Source: Nitrincola iocasae (GTDB taxonomy: Bacteria > Pseudomonadota > Gammaproteobacteria > Pseudomonadales > Balneatricaceae). Taken from it: a stretch of 64,000 bases of DNA. Under the pieces are notes generated by a model that was given only the letters and a program-made list of their open reading frames with translations, was not told where the DNA came from and searched no databases. The stretch's first letter is position 1. Every line of letters begins with the position of its first letter. The stretch spans positions 2,418,001 to 2,482,000 of the forward strand of contig NZ_CP044222.1 in assembly GCF_008727795.1 (NCBI RefSeq), written 5' to 3'. This document shows positions 45,682 to 55,456 of this stretch, one piece after another. The position numbers and the translations under genes are program-made.

Positions 45682-46286
45682 TGCAGCCTCCCTACCTGTT
45701 GGTACTCTATTATAGCCGCCATGGCGCAACAGCCACGCTCGCCCGGCATATCGCCAGAGGCGTGGAACAGGCCGGCATTGCCGCACGCCTGCGCAGTGTG
45801 CCTCCAGTTTCCGCTGACTGCGAAGCCACGGCACCTGCCGTCCCTGATTCAGGCGCGCCTTACTGTACCCATGACGATCTGCAACACTGTGCAGGCCTGG
45901 CACTGGGTAGTCCCACACGTTTTGGCAATATGGCGGCCCCGATGAAGTATTTTATCGACTCGACCAGTAGCTTGTGGTTATCCGGCGCACTGATCAACAA
46001 ACCCGCCGGGGTGTTCAGTTCCACTTCCAGCTTGCATGGCGGACAGGAAACAACCCTGCTGACCATGATGCTACCACTACTGCATCACGGCATGATCATC
46101 ACCGGACTGCCTTACAGTGAGTCGGCTTTAATGACCACGCAGACCGGTGGTACACCCTACGGCGCCACGCATGTCGCTGGTAGCGACAACCAACGCGCAC
46201 CCGATGCGGATGAACTGAACCTCTGCCAAGCCCAGGGAAAACGTCTTGGTGAACTCGCCCTGAAACTTCTTCGGAGACCTGTATGA
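45681..46286 (+). CDS. wrbA: NAD(P)H:quinone oxidoreductase, WrbA family
   Basis: FMN-dependent flavodoxin-like quinone reductase. The 201-residue protein has the FMN phosphate loop YYSRHGATATLAR, GSPTRFGNMAAPMKYFID, and STSSLHGGQETT. WrbA reduces quinones by two electrons and so avoids semiquinone radicals. The ATG overlaps the arsC stop (TGATG) and the end overlaps the next gene by four bp. Confidence 0.93.
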   Translation: MQPPYLLVLYYSRHGATATLARHIARGVEQAGIAARLRSVPPVSADCEATAPAVPDSGAPYCTHDDLQHCAGLALGSPTRFGNMAAPMKYFIDSTSSLWLSGALINKPAGVFSSTSSLHGGQETTLLTMMLPLLHHGMIITGLPYSESALMTTQTGGTPYGATHVAGSDNQRAPDADELNLCQAQGKRLGELALKLLRRPV

Positions 46287-46651
46287 CCCTAGCTCAGAAA
46301 GCTCGCTACAGCCGTGTTGTCACTCTGGTCAGCTACACAGCGCTACTGCTGTTGCTGACGGCCTGGTACCTGGTCATAGCACCTGCCAAGGGTGAAAACC
46401 CCTGGGTGATCTGGCTGGTGCATTTTCTGCCGCTGATTGCCTTTATCCGGGTGATTATTCGTGGCGATGCTCGCGGCCATGCCTGGTTGTGTTTCCTATT
46501 GTTGTTTTATTTTCTTGGCGCTGTACTCGCCACGCTCATGCCACCCACCCGCTGGCTAGGTCTGGCAGAATCACTGCTGCTGAGCACCCTGTTTACCGGT
46601 GCAATGATGTTTGCACGCTGGCAGAGCCAACTCGACCGGGGATTAACCTAA
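46283..46651 (+). CDS. DUF2069 family membrane protein
   Basis: A 122-residue protein with four membrane helices and short loops, the DUF2069 pattern (WVIWLVHFLPLIAFIRVIIRGDARGHAWLCFLLLFYF). Found next to arsC and wrbA in pseudomonads and relatives; function unknown. It shares ATGA with the end of wrbA and abuts ndpA with no gap. Confidence 0.88.
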   Translation: MTLAQKARYSRVVTLVSYTALLLLLTAWYLVIAPAKGENPWVIWLVHFLPLIAFIRVIIRGDARGHAWLCFLLLFYFLGAVLATLMPPTRWLGLAESLLLSTLFTGAMMFARWQSQLDRGLT

Positions 46652-47635
46652 ATGCCTGTTACTCATTTTACCATTCAACAAATCAGTAAAACCGATACTC
46701 AGCAAGCCAGTGAAGTCACACAAAAAGACGCCGAGTTTTCCACTGAGCAATATGCCCATTCAATCATCAGTGAATTCAAGCGTATTCAGGGGAGTCGCGC
46801 CGGGCGTCAGTACGGCACCTTCGGCCCTGAACATCCAGGTTTTAAAGCCTTATTGATGCAATGGCGTGAAGGTCAGATCCCCTTTGCCCGCTTTGCCCAA
46901 CAGGTCACCCGCCAACTCGGTCTGCAACTTGATGCGCATGAAGAGTTATTTCAGGGTTACCTGTGTTTTCTTGCCGAAACTCTGGAACGAGGAGACCGGC
47001 TGTTTATCTTTCATCTACGCCAAACCGCCGCCCTGACGCTGAATCAATCCCTGGAATTACTGGAAACCGATTATATCGAGTTTAGTGAAACAGGCTTCGG
47101 TGTCAGTATCGACCTGCAAAGCTTTGCAGACCAGGCCGATAAATGCCTTACCCTGAGTTTCGGACGGGGCGACCGTGGGATCAAGCCGGTGGTGTGCGAA
47201 TGGCTGAGTTATATAGACACCGTCGATAAACGTGCTGAGACTGAACACTTTCTCGCCCTGGTAGATACCTACTGTAACGACCTGCCTGAAGAAGAAAGCC
47301 AGCCCTTGCGCGAAAAAGTGATCGACTACTGCATGGATCAGGACAAAGCCGGAGAAGCGGTGGTGTTCAATGAACTCTCAGAAACGGTCGATCCAGGTCT
47401 GGAGCGTTATGTGCGTAAGCATCAGGAGACCCCCAAAGATGAGCTGATACCAGATCGTAAACAGCTGCGCAATTATCTACGCTTTACGGGTAAGAACAAC
47501 GACCTGTCGATCAGTTTTGCCAGCACCAGCCTGGGGAAAGAAGTGGAATTTGATCCTCAGCAGGAAGTGCTGAGGATTCGCAACCTTCCGAAAACTCTAT
47601 TACAGCAACTAAAAAAGCTGCATCACGAGGACTAG
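46652..47635 (+). CDS. ndpA: Nucleoid-associated protein NdpA (YejK)
   Basis: A 327-residue member of the NdpA/YejK family, found bound to DNA with the nucleoid. Typical segments are EQYAHSIISEFKRIQGSRAGRQYGTFG near the N terminus and RKQLRNYLRFTGKNNDLSISFASTSLG near the end. The start directly follows the DUF2069 stop. The last 125 bp overlap, in antisense, the tail of mtgA. Confidence 0.9.
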   Translation: MPVTHFTIQQISKTDTQQASEVTQKDAEFSTEQYAHSIISEFKRIQGSRAGRQYGTFGPEHPGFKALLMQWREGQIPFARFAQQVTRQLGLQLDAHEELFQGYLCFLAETLERGDRLFIFHLRQTAALTLNQSLELLETDYIEFSETGFGVSIDLQSFADQADKCLTLSFGRGDRGIKPVVCEWLSYIDTVDKRAETEHFLALVDTYCNDLPEEESQPLREKVIDYCMDQDKAGEAVVFNELSETVDPGLERYVRKHQETPKDELIPDRKQLRNYLRFTGKNNDLSISFASTSLGKEVEFDPQQEVLRIRNLPKTLLQQLKKLHHED

Positions 47636-48353
47636 TAATCTCGGATCTGGCCGATATTTTCTGTAGGTAGGCTTCCCCGCCCAGATTGTGCATCTGTCTG
47701 AGGATAAAAGCCTGACGTGCACGCATGTATTGACTGGGCCGGGTCACATCAAAACGAGCAGGTGACGGCAAGGCACTGGCGAGTAGTGCCGCGTCCTCCC
47801 AACTGATATTTTCTACCGGCTTCTGCAGCAAGTATTGACTGGCAGCACCCACGCCGTAATCCTGTTTGCCAAACTGCGCAATGTTTAAATAGACCTCCAG
47901 AATACGCTCCTTACCCCAAAAAAGTTCCAGTAACACAGACAGCCCCCATTCCAGAGCTTTACGAAACCGGCTGCGCCCTCCCCAGAGAAACATATTTTTG
48001 GCCACCTGCTGGGTAATGGTGCTGCCGCCGCCGGCTTGCTGACCACTGCGGTACGCCATGATAGCGGCCCAGGTTGCTTCTATGTCTATCCCAAAGTGAT
48101 GCGGAAACTTTTGATCCTCCGATGCCATCACAGCCAGTTGCATTGCGGCTGGAATCTGTTCCAGAGGTACCCAATGGTTGCGGGCAAAGTGGCGCTCTTC
48201 GCTAAATAATGCGCTAACATTGTGCTGCAACATAAAGGCTGTGGTAGGAGGTGTTATCCAGCGCATGAGCCACAGCATAAGCAGAAATAAAACGCTCAGC
48301 AGCAACAGCCAAAACAGCAATTTTCGCAACCAGCGTTTAATTTTTTTACGCAT
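47511..48353 (-). CDS. mtgA: Monofunctional peptidoglycan glycosyltransferase MtgA
   Basis: Inner-membrane GT51 enzyme that polymerises lipid II into glycan strands. Membrane helix at about 12-34, then GT51 motifs MASEDQKFPHHFGID (catalytic Glu), GGSTITQQVAKNMFLW, KERILEVYLNIAQFG and ALLASALPSPARFD. The family normally ends near GGEAYLQKI; here 40-45 more residues follow, and these are encoded antisense to the end of ndpA, so the tail probably arose by loss of the original stop. The catalytic domain is intact. Confidence 0.93.
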   Translation of the reverse strand: MRKKIKRWLRKLLFWLLLLSVLFLLMLWLMRWITPPTTAFMLQHNVSALFSEERHFARNHWVPLEQIPAAMQLAVMASEDQKFPHHFGIDIEATWAAIMAYRSGQQAGGGSTITQQVAKNMFLWGGRSRFRKALEWGLSVLLELFWGKERILEVYLNIAQFGKQDYGVGAASQYLLQKPVENISWEDAALLASALPSPARFDVTRPSQYMRARQAFILRQMHNLGGEAYLQKISARSEITSPRDAAFLVAVIEFSEGCESSALPAEDQIPLLSPGWCWQN

Positions 48354-48450
48354 AAGACCCTACTCAATAACCCTGTACAGATAACCCAGAATCTCGCTAC
48401 AGTGTACACTAAGTACCTAACAAAACAGTTTGCCTAAAACAGGAGATAGT

Positions 48451-48648
48451 ATGGTGGAACATAAACTGAAACTCGATGGTCTTACTTGTGGTGGCTGTGT
48501 AAAAGTCGTTAAACAAGCTCTGGAACAGCTCGACGGTATCGAATCCTTCGAAGTTACACAAGACTCGGCCATTATCAATGGCTCAGTAGATCTGGATACG
48601 CTGATCGAAACTATTGAAAATGCTGGATTTGAAGCGACTGCAGCCTGA
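48451..48648 (+). CDS. copZ: CopZ-like copper chaperone (HMA domain)
   Basis: A 65-residue single heavy-metal-associated domain. The copper pair is C13-GG-C16 in GLTCGGCVKVV, with the usual beta-alpha-beta-beta-alpha-beta length. It would pass Cu(I) to CopA, whose gene starts 45 bp later. AGGAG at 48441-48445 sets the ATG at 48451; an earlier in-frame TTG is not supported. A perfect AGTGTACACT palindrome lies upstream at 48401-48410; I see no clear CueR-type promoter. Confidence 0.88.
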   Translation: MVEHKLKLDGLTCGGCVKVVKQALEQLDGIESFEVTQDSAIINGSVDLDTLIETIENAGFEATAA

Positions 48649-48693
48649 TAGTTCCAAACTTTCAGACAGGTAATACCTAGAATAGGAAACATT

Positions 48694-50979
48694 ATGACCG
48701 ATAGCACCCGACTCGCGCTGCGCGGTATGCGTTGCGCCGCTTGTGTCAGTAGTATTGAAGACGCGCTCAATAAGGTGGATGGGGTGCAGTCGGTCAGCGT
48801 CAATCTGGCTGATCGCAGTGCTGATATCCAGGGTCATGCCAAGGTTGAACAACTGCTTAAGGCCGTTGATCAGGCCGGATTCAATGCCACACCAATGAAT
48901 GCTGATTACGGTGAGACTGAACGTCAGGCTGAAGAGGCACAACAACTGGTACAGGCTAAACGCCGCACCTGGGTGGCCTTGTTACTGGGTGCTCCGCAAA
49001 TGCTGTTCATGATGACCGGTCTCCTGCCGATGCCGGATGAAGGCAGGCTGATTTGGGCGGTGATCGGCCTGCTGACGCTGGCGATGATGGTTTACTCTGG
49101 CGGTCATTTTTTCAGTGGTGCCTGGAAGGCCCTGAAAAACCGTCACGCCACCATGGATACCCTGATTGCCATGGGTACCGGCAGCGCCTGGATCTACTCA
49201 ACGCTGGTCATCGTCTGGCCAGACTTACTACCCGTTGAAGGACGACATGTTTATTATGAAGCCGCTGCGTTTATTATCGGCCTGGTTAACCTGGGCCATG
49301 TATTGGAAACACGTGCACGCGGTCAGGCCTCTCAAGCCATACGAGCACTGATGCAGCTGCAACCCGACAGCGCCACCCTGATTCTGCCTGGCGGCGAAGA
49401 AACAACCATGCGCCTGTCCTCGATTCAACCTAGTGACCTGTTACGGGTGAAGCCTGGCGAGCGCATCCCGGTTGATGGACAACTAGCCGGTGGTGAAACC
49501 CGAGTCGATGAGTCCATGCTGACCGGTGAGCCACTGCCTATTCTCAAGCACAAAGGAGACTGGCTCTCAGCCGGAACGGTTAATCTATCTGGCAGCATCA
49601 AACTGCGGGTACGTAAAGTAGGTGAAGACACCGCACTGGCGCAGATCATTACCCAGGTACGTCAGGCCCAGAACAGCAAACCGGCCATCGGACGACTCGC
49701 CGATAAAATCAGCGGCGTTTTTGTACCTGTGGTAATTCTCGTTGCCCTGCTCACCGCCGTTATCTGGTGGCACTTCGGACCTGAACCTTCCAGTGCTTAC
49801 GCCTTTATTACCGCCATGACCGTACTGGTGATCGCTTGCCCCTGTGCGCTGGGCCTGGCAACCCCCATGTCGATTACCGTCGGCGTAGGCCGCGCTGCTG
49901 GCAAAGGTATTTTGATACGCAAGGGTGATGCCTTACAAGAAGCATCAAAACTGGATGCTGTAGTCCTCGATAAAACCGGCACCGTAACGGAAGGCAAACC
50001 ATCCCTGACCTGTATAGAGCTGATGGATGCGGAAAACAGCCAGATTAACAACACGGATCAGACCCTGTCAGTAGAAGACTATCTGCTTCAACAGGTAGCA
50101 GGTATCGAACGCGCCTCTGAACACCCTCTGGCGCACGCTTTGGTAGCCGCCGCTGAAGCTCGTGCTATACGACTCCCTGATAGCGGTTCACCGGACATAC
50201 ATCCGGGACAGGGGATCTCCGAGCAACTGCACAATCAACGCTGGGCCATTGGTAACCTGAAGCTCATGCAAGCGGAAGGCGTTACCATCAGTGCATCGGC
50301 AGATCAACGCATTCAAACCCTGTCGGATCAGGGCAATACCTTGGTGATGCTGGCTATCGATGGTCAGTTAACTGCCCTGTTGGGCATTGCTGATCCGATC
50401 AAAGAAGACAGTAGCAGGGCTATCAGCCGCCTGCGGGACGCGGGTATTCGAGTCATCATGCTGACCGGTGATAGTGAACGTACAGCCCAGGCTGTCGCCA
50501 GACAGGTCGGCATAGATGAAGTTATTGCTGAAGTCATGCCGGATCAGAAAGCCGACAAGGTGCGTGAGCTTCAGGCTGAAGGCTTGCGCGTAGGCATGGT
50601 GGGTGATGGTATTAATGATGCGCCAGCACTGGCGCAAGCCAATGTGGGCTTTGCCATAGGTACAGGTACAGACGTAGCCATTGAGAGTGCTGACATAACC
50701 CTGATGCGTGGTTCACTCGAAGGAGTAGCCGATGCCATGAGCATCTCTCGGGCTACACTGCGAAATATCTATCAAAATCTGTTCGGTGCGTTTGTCTATA
50801 ACAGTCTGGGCATTCCCCTGGCAGCCGGGATCCTCTTCCCCATTACTGGCTGGCTGATGAACCCGGCTTACGCGGCCGCCGCTATGGCCTTGTCATCCGT
50901 CACGGTGGTCAGCAACGCCAACCGCCTGCGGGTGATGTCTCTCACACCTCAGCGCTTAAAGCGCTCCACCAGCTCATAA
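48694..50979 (+). CDS. copA: Copper-exporting P1B-type ATPase CopA
   Basis: Cu(I) efflux pump of the inner membrane, 761 residues. One N-terminal HMA domain (GMRCAACVSS, C14/C17), eight membrane helices, ion-path motif C382-P-C384, phosphorylation motif D426-KTGTVTEG, HP-type motif ASEHPLAHAL and hinge GDGINDAP. It lacks the extra N-terminal Cys region of CcoI, consistent with detoxifying export, not cbb3 assembly. Follows copZ. The 3' end overlaps the convergent chemoreceptor gene by 31 bp. Confidence 0.95.
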   Translation: MTDSTRLALRGMRCAACVSSIEDALNKVDGVQSVSVNLADRSADIQGHAKVEQLLKAVDQAGFNATPMNADYGETERQAEEAQQLVQAKRRTWVALLLGAPQMLFMMTGLLPMPDEGRLIWAVIGLLTLAMMVYSGGHFFSGAWKALKNRHATMDTLIAMGTGSAWIYSTLVIVWPDLLPVEGRHVYYEAAAFIIGLVNLGHVLETRARGQASQAIRALMQLQPDSATLILPGGEETTMRLSSIQPSDLLRVKPGERIPVDGQLAGGETRVDESMLTGEPLPILKHKGDWLSAGTVNLSGSIKLRVRKVGEDTALAQIITQVRQAQNSKPAIGRLADKISGVFVPVVILVALLTAVIWWHFGPEPSSAYAFITAMTVLVIACPCALGLATPMSITVGVGRAAGKGILIRKGDALQEASKLDAVVLDKTGTVTEGKPSLTCIELMDAENSQINNTDQTLSVEDYLLQQVAGIERASEHPLAHALVAAAEARAIRLPDSGSPDIHPGQGISEQLHNQRWAIGNLKLMQAEGVTISASADQRIQTLSDQGNTLVMLAIDGQLTALLGIADPIKEDSSRAISRLRDAGIRVIMLTGDSERTAQAVARQVGIDEVIAEVMPDQKADKVRELQAEGLRVGMVGDGINDAPALAQANVGFAIGTGTDVAIESADITLMRGSLEGVADAMSISRATLRNIYQNLFGAFVYNSLGIPLAAGILFPITGWLMNPAYAAAAMALSSVTVVSNANRLRVMSLTPQRLKRSTSS

Positions 50980-52514
50980 AGCTTCTCGGCCGTAATTTCC
51001 AGCGACTTGCTGCGCTCGGAGGCGGCCGTGCCCTTTTCCATACTATGCGCGGCCAGATCGTTGATATTCACCACCTGCTGGTTAATGCTCTCTGCCACGC
51101 TGGCTTGCTCTTCAATGGCGGCGGCCATCTGTACCGTCATGCCGGCGATAGAGGACACCGAGGCCGATATATCTGTCAGGGTTTCCTGCGTCCGATCCAT
51201 TTCTGTGGCGGCTGATTCAGCGTCCTGTTCACCTTCACTGGCCAACACCTGAGCAGCTTTAGCCTTCTGCTGCAGTTCATTGATAGTAGACTGAATCTGA
51301 CCGGTAGACTCACGTGTACGAAATGCCAATTGACGCACCTCATCTGCAACCACCGAAAAACCACGCCCTTGATCCCCTGCACGAGCGGCCTCAATCGCCG
51401 CATTCAGTGCCAATAGATTGGTCTGCTCGGCAATTTTTTCAATCAGATCGGTTGTACCGGCAATTTGTTGCGATGCTTCAGACAAGGCCGTCACGGCCCC
51501 TGCAATTTCATGTACTTTTTGCTGTAATTGCACGACCGAGGCTTGCGTACCTTCAGCCACTTGTTGGCCCTGTTTGGCCATCTGATCGACATGATCAGCT
51601 TGTGTAGCCGTTTCCTGAACATGACCGGAAACCTCGGCAATGGTCGCCGCCATTTCATGCATGGCCGTTGCAACCTGTTCAGTTTCCGTTTGCTGATCCC
51701 TGACCCCTTGTGTTGCCTGAGTGGATAAAACATGGGCTTCCGATGCTTGCACTGCAACATCCTGGGCTCCATGTTCCAGGCGTGTAATCACCGTATTCAG
51801 GTGAGCCGCATCGCTAAGAATGGACATTTTAAGCTGGCCATACAAACCCGAGTCATCGGTGTAACTGAGCATTGCAGCCTCATCCCGAAAAGCTTGGGGC
51901 ATTAATGACAGCAGGTTTTTCATATCCCGACGGCTATTAAACCAGATACCGGCATAACCAAGCAGTGCGCCGAGAGCCGCCGTTAACCAAAGCTGATTCA
52001 GACCGGCTGCTTGTAATACGGCTCCGAGCAAAACAGCTCCCGCCAGGGAAGCCAGCAAGATACTCACTTCCCGCTTGCGTACACGCCGGTACTTCGGCAC
52101 GCCTTTACCTGCCTTGAGACGTGTATAAAGTTTTTCCGCACGCGCTATATTTTCCCGGCACGGCTTACGACGCACAGACTCAAAACCGGTAATTTTACCC
52201 TGATTGAATATTGGTGTGATGTAGGCATCTACCCAGTAGTAATCCCCATTCTTGCAGCGGTTCTTGACCACACCCATCCAGGGCTTGCCACGGCGAATAA
52301 AATCCCACAAGCCTTTAAATGCCTCTGCAGGCATATCAGGATGGCGTACAATATTATGCGACTGACCAATCAGCTCATCTCGAGAGAAGCCACTAATAGC
52401 AACAAAGTTGTCATTACAGTCACAGATGGTGCTTTCGGTGTCAGTAGAAGAGATGAGTTGCTGATCTTCGGAAAAGGTGCGCTCTTTCCCACCACTGGCA
52501 GTACTTGTATTCAT
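50949..52514 (-). CDS. PAS-containing methyl-accepting chemotaxis protein (Aer-like)
   Basis: A 521-residue chemoreceptor. The N-terminal PAS domain (about 15-120) has ICDCNDNFVAISGFSRDELIGQSHNIVRHPDMP and KNGDYYWVDAYITPI, as in Aer, which senses redox via FAD. Two close membrane helices at about 150-192 carry no periplasmic domain. The cytosolic signalling hairpin has EQTNLLALNAAIEAARAGDQGRGFSVVADEVR. A C-terminal CheR-docking pentapeptide is not present. An IS30 element lies 116 bp upstream of the start and may have changed its promoter. Confidence 0.92.
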   Translation of the reverse strand: MNTSTASGGKERTFSEDQQLISSTDTESTICDCNDNFVAISGFSRDELIGQSHNIVRHPDMPAEAFKGLWDFIRRGKPWMGVVKNRCKNGDYYWVDAYITPIFNQGKITGFESVRRKPCRENIARAEKLYTRLKAGKGVPKYRRVRKREVSILLASLAGAVLLGAVLQAAGLNQLWLTAALGALLGYAGIWFNSRRDMKNLLSLMPQAFRDEAAMLSYTDDSGLYGQLKMSILSDAAHLNTVITRLEHGAQDVAVQASEAHVLSTQATQGVRDQQTETEQVATAMHEMAATIAEVSGHVQETATQADHVDQMAKQGQQVAEGTQASVVQLQQKVHEIAGAVTALSEASQQIAGTTDLIEKIAEQTNLLALNAAIEAARAGDQGRGFSVVADEVRQLAFRTRESTGQIQSTINELQQKAKAAQVLASEGEQDAESAATEMDRTQETLTDISASVSSIAGMTVQMAAAIEEQASVAESINQQVVNINDLAAHSMEKGTAASERSKSLEITAEKLYELVERFKR

Positions 52515-52630
52515 GGTGTGTGTTCCGTTGCAAAGGGGTATTAATTAAAACAACTCCCTTAGATGCATGGTGTTATTATTAATTTAGAACAAAGTAAAGA
52601 ATATACAACTCTCAGATTATATTAATAAAT

Positions 52631-53724
52631 CCTGAATTCAGATAATAACCGCAACACTCATGTAATGGGCCAGGTCGGAGAGAGGCCAGCTACCGAAATG
52701 TGGTAGCCTTATTTTTCGACCAAAAAAAATGAGATCTACACATGAGTTATCGGCAGCTGACCGAGGGACAACGATACCAGATTTCGTCGTTTCTCTCACA
52801 AGATTTTTCACAGCGAGAGATTGCAAGAAAACTAAACATTGCACCTTCGACCGTTAATCGAGAGTTGCGACGTAACAGAGATGAAGCAGGTCAATATGAC
52901 CCCGATAGAGCTCAACAGTACTCATTATTTCGCCGTTTAAAGCCAAAAGCTAAGCGAATATGTGAGAACACAAAGAATGCCGTTGATTTCATGCTCGAAC
53001 TTGACTGGAGTCCTGAACAGATATCGGCTATTTGCATTAGGATTGGCTACACCGTCAGTCACGAGTGGATCTATAGCTATGTACTGGCTGATTTCAATGA
53101 GGGTGGCGCTTTGTTTACCCATCTGAGACATCGGTTAAAACGTTATAAAAAGCGGCTTCACAAGCAGCGGGGCCGTATCCTGGGTAGGCGCTCAATACAC
53201 GATAGACCTCGGATTATTGATGATCGAGGCCGCTATGGTGACTGGGAAATAGACACGGTCATTGGCAAACAAGGAACGGGGGCTATCGTGACTATTTTAG
53301 AGCGAAAAAGCCGCTTTTATTTAGTTAGGAAAGTGACTAGTAAACGTGCTGATGCGGTGGCTGCAGCAACGATAGATATGCTACAGCCTTTTAAAGCTTT
53401 GGTTCACAGCATTACCGCCGACAACGGCTTAGAATTCGCTGATCATAAACGCATTGCTCGTGAACTGGATACTGATGTTTACTTTGCAGATCCCTATGCG
53501 TCTTATCAGCGTGGCGCAAACGAAAATGCAAATGGACTATTGCGTCAATACATACCCAAGGGCACGGATTTGCGGACTGTAACCCAAGCCCTGATTGCAA
53601 AGGTTCAAGTAAGGCTAAATCTGCGTCCCAGGAAAATACTGGGATTCATTCAACCAGACGTAATTTTTAAAGAGCAATTGCGACAGAATATGAGCGGGTG
53701 TTGCAGTTAATAGTTGAATTCAGG
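52631..53724. mobile_element. IS30-family insertion sequence
   Basis: A 1094-bp complete element. Its ends are imperfect inverted repeats of about 29 bp: CCTGAATTCA...GCAACACTC on the left (52631-52659) and the matching complement on the right (53696-53724). Three-base AAT repeats flank both ends (52628-52630 and 53725-53727), as expected of an IS30-type target duplication. It carries one intact transposase gene. It sits between the aer-like gene and mqo and breaks no gene that I can see. Confidence 0.9.
52742..53710 (+). CDS. IS30-family transposase
   Basis: A 322-residue DDE transposase. N-terminal helix-turn-helix (YRQLTEGQRYQISSFLSQDFSQREIARKL) of the HTH_38 type, then the RNase-H fold. 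DDE residues are in GDWEIDTVIG, ITADNGLEF and NENANGLLRQYIPKG, the last being an IS30 signature. It is intact, so the element may be active. The stop lies 14 bp inside the right end. Confidence 0.95.
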   Translation: MSYRQLTEGQRYQISSFLSQDFSQREIARKLNIAPSTVNRELRRNRDEAGQYDPDRAQQYSLFRRLKPKAKRICENTKNAVDFMLELDWSPEQISAICIRIGYTVSHEWIYSYVLADFNEGGALFTHLRHRLKRYKKRLHKQRGRILGRRSIHDRPRIIDDRGRYGDWEIDTVIGKQGTGAIVTILERKSRFYLVRKVTSKRADAVAAATIDMLQPFKALVHSITADNGLEFADHKRIARELDTDVYFADPYASYQRGANENANGLLRQYIPKGTDLRTVTQALIAKVQVRLNLRPRKILGFIQPDVIFKEQLRQNMSGCCS

Positions 53725-53746
53725 AATTCTAATATAATCAAGGTGA

Positions 53747-53772
53747 CAGAGGTTGCCTGACAGCAACCTCTG
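53747..53772. other. Hairpin at the 3' end of mqo
   Basis: Ten-bp perfect stem CAGAGGTTGC/GCAACCTCTG with a six-base loop, 17 bp beyond the mqo stop. No T tract follows on the minus strand, so it is a likely mRNA 3' end or stabilising hairpin; termination by Rho-independent means is uncertain. Confidence 0.55.
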
Positions 53773-53788
53773 GGATGAATCAAAAATG

Positions 53789-55279
53789 TCAGGATTGACG
53801 ATTCAGCTGTAAAATGCTCAAGGTACGCTGACGCACGCTTTTGAGTAATTCGGTATTATCGATCAAAGATTCACCATAAGACGGGATCATCTCTTTCAAC
53901 TTAGCCTGCCACTCCGGCGTTTTTAGCTTGTCGCCGAAACTGCGCTCCAAAATGGTCAGCATCGCCTGAACCGCAGTAGACGCCCCAGGTGACGCACCCA
54001 GCAAAGCTGTCATGCTGCCGTCTGCTGATACGATGACTTCGGTACCAAATTCCAGCTTTCCACCGCCGGCTGGGTCCTTCTTGATTATCTGCACCCGCTG
54101 CCCGGCAATCGATAACTCCCAATCATCCGCACTAACATCGGGAAAGAAATTCTTTAAGGCTTCAACGCGTGATTCGTGCGACTGCAGCGACTCACTGATC
54201 AAATAACGGGTCAGATCCATATTTTTCATACCGACCGACATGATCGGGCCGATATTGCTAGGCTTAATAGACTTGATCAGGTCCATATATGAGCCGTATT
54301 TGAGGAACTTGGTAGTAAAACCAGCAAATGGTCCGAACAACAGGGATTTTTTACCATTCATGATCCGGGTATCCAGGTGTGGAACCGACATGGGTGGTGC
54401 GCCCAACGGTGCTTTGCCATACACCTTGGCGTGATGCTGCTCAACAATTTCAGGCTTGGTACAGACCAGCCACTGGCCACTCACGGGGAAACCACCATAA
54501 CCATGGCCTTCGTCAATCCCTGTCTTCTGTAATAGCGGCAGCGCTCCACCGCCAGCACCCAAAAATACAAAATCAGCTGTAATCGGTGTGACATGCCCAT
54601 CAGCTTTATTCTGTGCCTGTACTAACCAGCGCCCATCTGGTTGCTTGACCAGAGAGTTGACGTTATGGGCAACCAGCAGATCAAAATCCGGCTGATGCCC
54701 CAAATAATCAACCATTAAGCGACTCAGGTCACCAAAATTGACGTCTGTACCATAAGGAACGCGAGTCGCTGCCACTGGCTCACCATCCTTTCGATTCTGC
54801 ATCACCAGCGGCATCCAGTTGCGAATCACATCCGGATCTTCACTGTACTTCATGTCTTCAAACATTGGATGGGCAGAAAGCAACTGGTGACGTTGGCGTA
54901 AAAAGGCAACGTTTTCCTCACCCCAAACAAAGCTACAATGGGGGGCCGTATTGATAAATTGGCTTGGATCGGGTAGGGCCTTCTGCTCAACGAGATAGGA
55001 CCAGAACTGCAGGCTTTGTTCAAACGCCGCATTGATATTGAATGCTTTGGTGGCATCAATAGAGCCGTCGGGCTTTTTCGGTGTGTAGTTCAACTCGCAA
55101 TAGGCGGCATGGCCAGTGCCCGCATTATTCCAGCCATCGGTGCTTTCCTGAGCAACATGATCCAGTCGCTCAACCATTATTATTTTGATAGACGGATCCA
55201 ACTGCTTAAGCATCACACCCAGGGTGGAGCTCATTGCACCTGCCCCGACAAGCAAAACATCGGCTGTTCTTGCGGTCAT
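53789..55279 (-). CDS. mqo: Malate:quinone oxidoreductase
   Basis: Peripheral membrane FAD enzyme oxidising malate to oxaloacetate with direct transfer of electrons to quinone. The 496-residue protein begins DVLLVGAGAMSSTLGVMLKQL (FAD motif) and shows ESTDGWNNAGTGHAAYCELNYTP and GAGGGALPLLQKTGI, typical of the Mqo family. The ATG at 55279 has GAGG six bases upstream; a GTG four codons earlier overlaps that site. Together with cbb3 oxidase it marks a quinone-linked respiratory lifestyle. Confidence 0.95.
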   Translation of the reverse strand: MTARTADVLLVGAGAMSSTLGVMLKQLDPSIKIIMVERLDHVAQESTDGWNNAGTGHAAYCELNYTPKKPDGSIDATKAFNINAAFEQSLQFWSYLVEQKALPDPSQFINTAPHCSFVWGEENVAFLRQRHQLLSAHPMFEDMKYSEDPDVIRNWMPLVMQNRKDGEPVAATRVPYGTDVNFGDLSRLMVDYLGHQPDFDLLVAHNVNSLVKQPDGRWLVQAQNKADGHVTPITADFVFLGAGGGALPLLQKTGIDEGHGYGGFPVSGQWLVCTKPEIVEQHHAKVYGKAPLGAPPMSVPHLDTRIMNGKKSLLFGPFAGFTTKFLKYGSYMDLIKSIKPSNIGPIMSVGMKNMDLTRYLISESLQSHESRVEALKNFFPDVSADDWELSIAGQRVQIIKKDPAGGGKLEFGTEVIVSADGSMTALLGASPGASTAVQAMLTILERSFGDKLKTPEWQAKLKEMIPSYGESLIDNTELLKSVRQRTLSILQLNRQS

Positions 55280-55456
55280 TTCTATCCTCACCCTTACCCA
55301 ATAAGAAAGCTGGAATTATAAAGCCTCCAGCAACACAAACCATTCACCTATGGTGGAATATGTCGACAATATTACTCAATAGTGCTGCTTGTTATCATAC
55401 GGGAAAAAACAGGGCGCTGCATTGCGGAAACTATTTTCACCACCGGAATCGACAGG

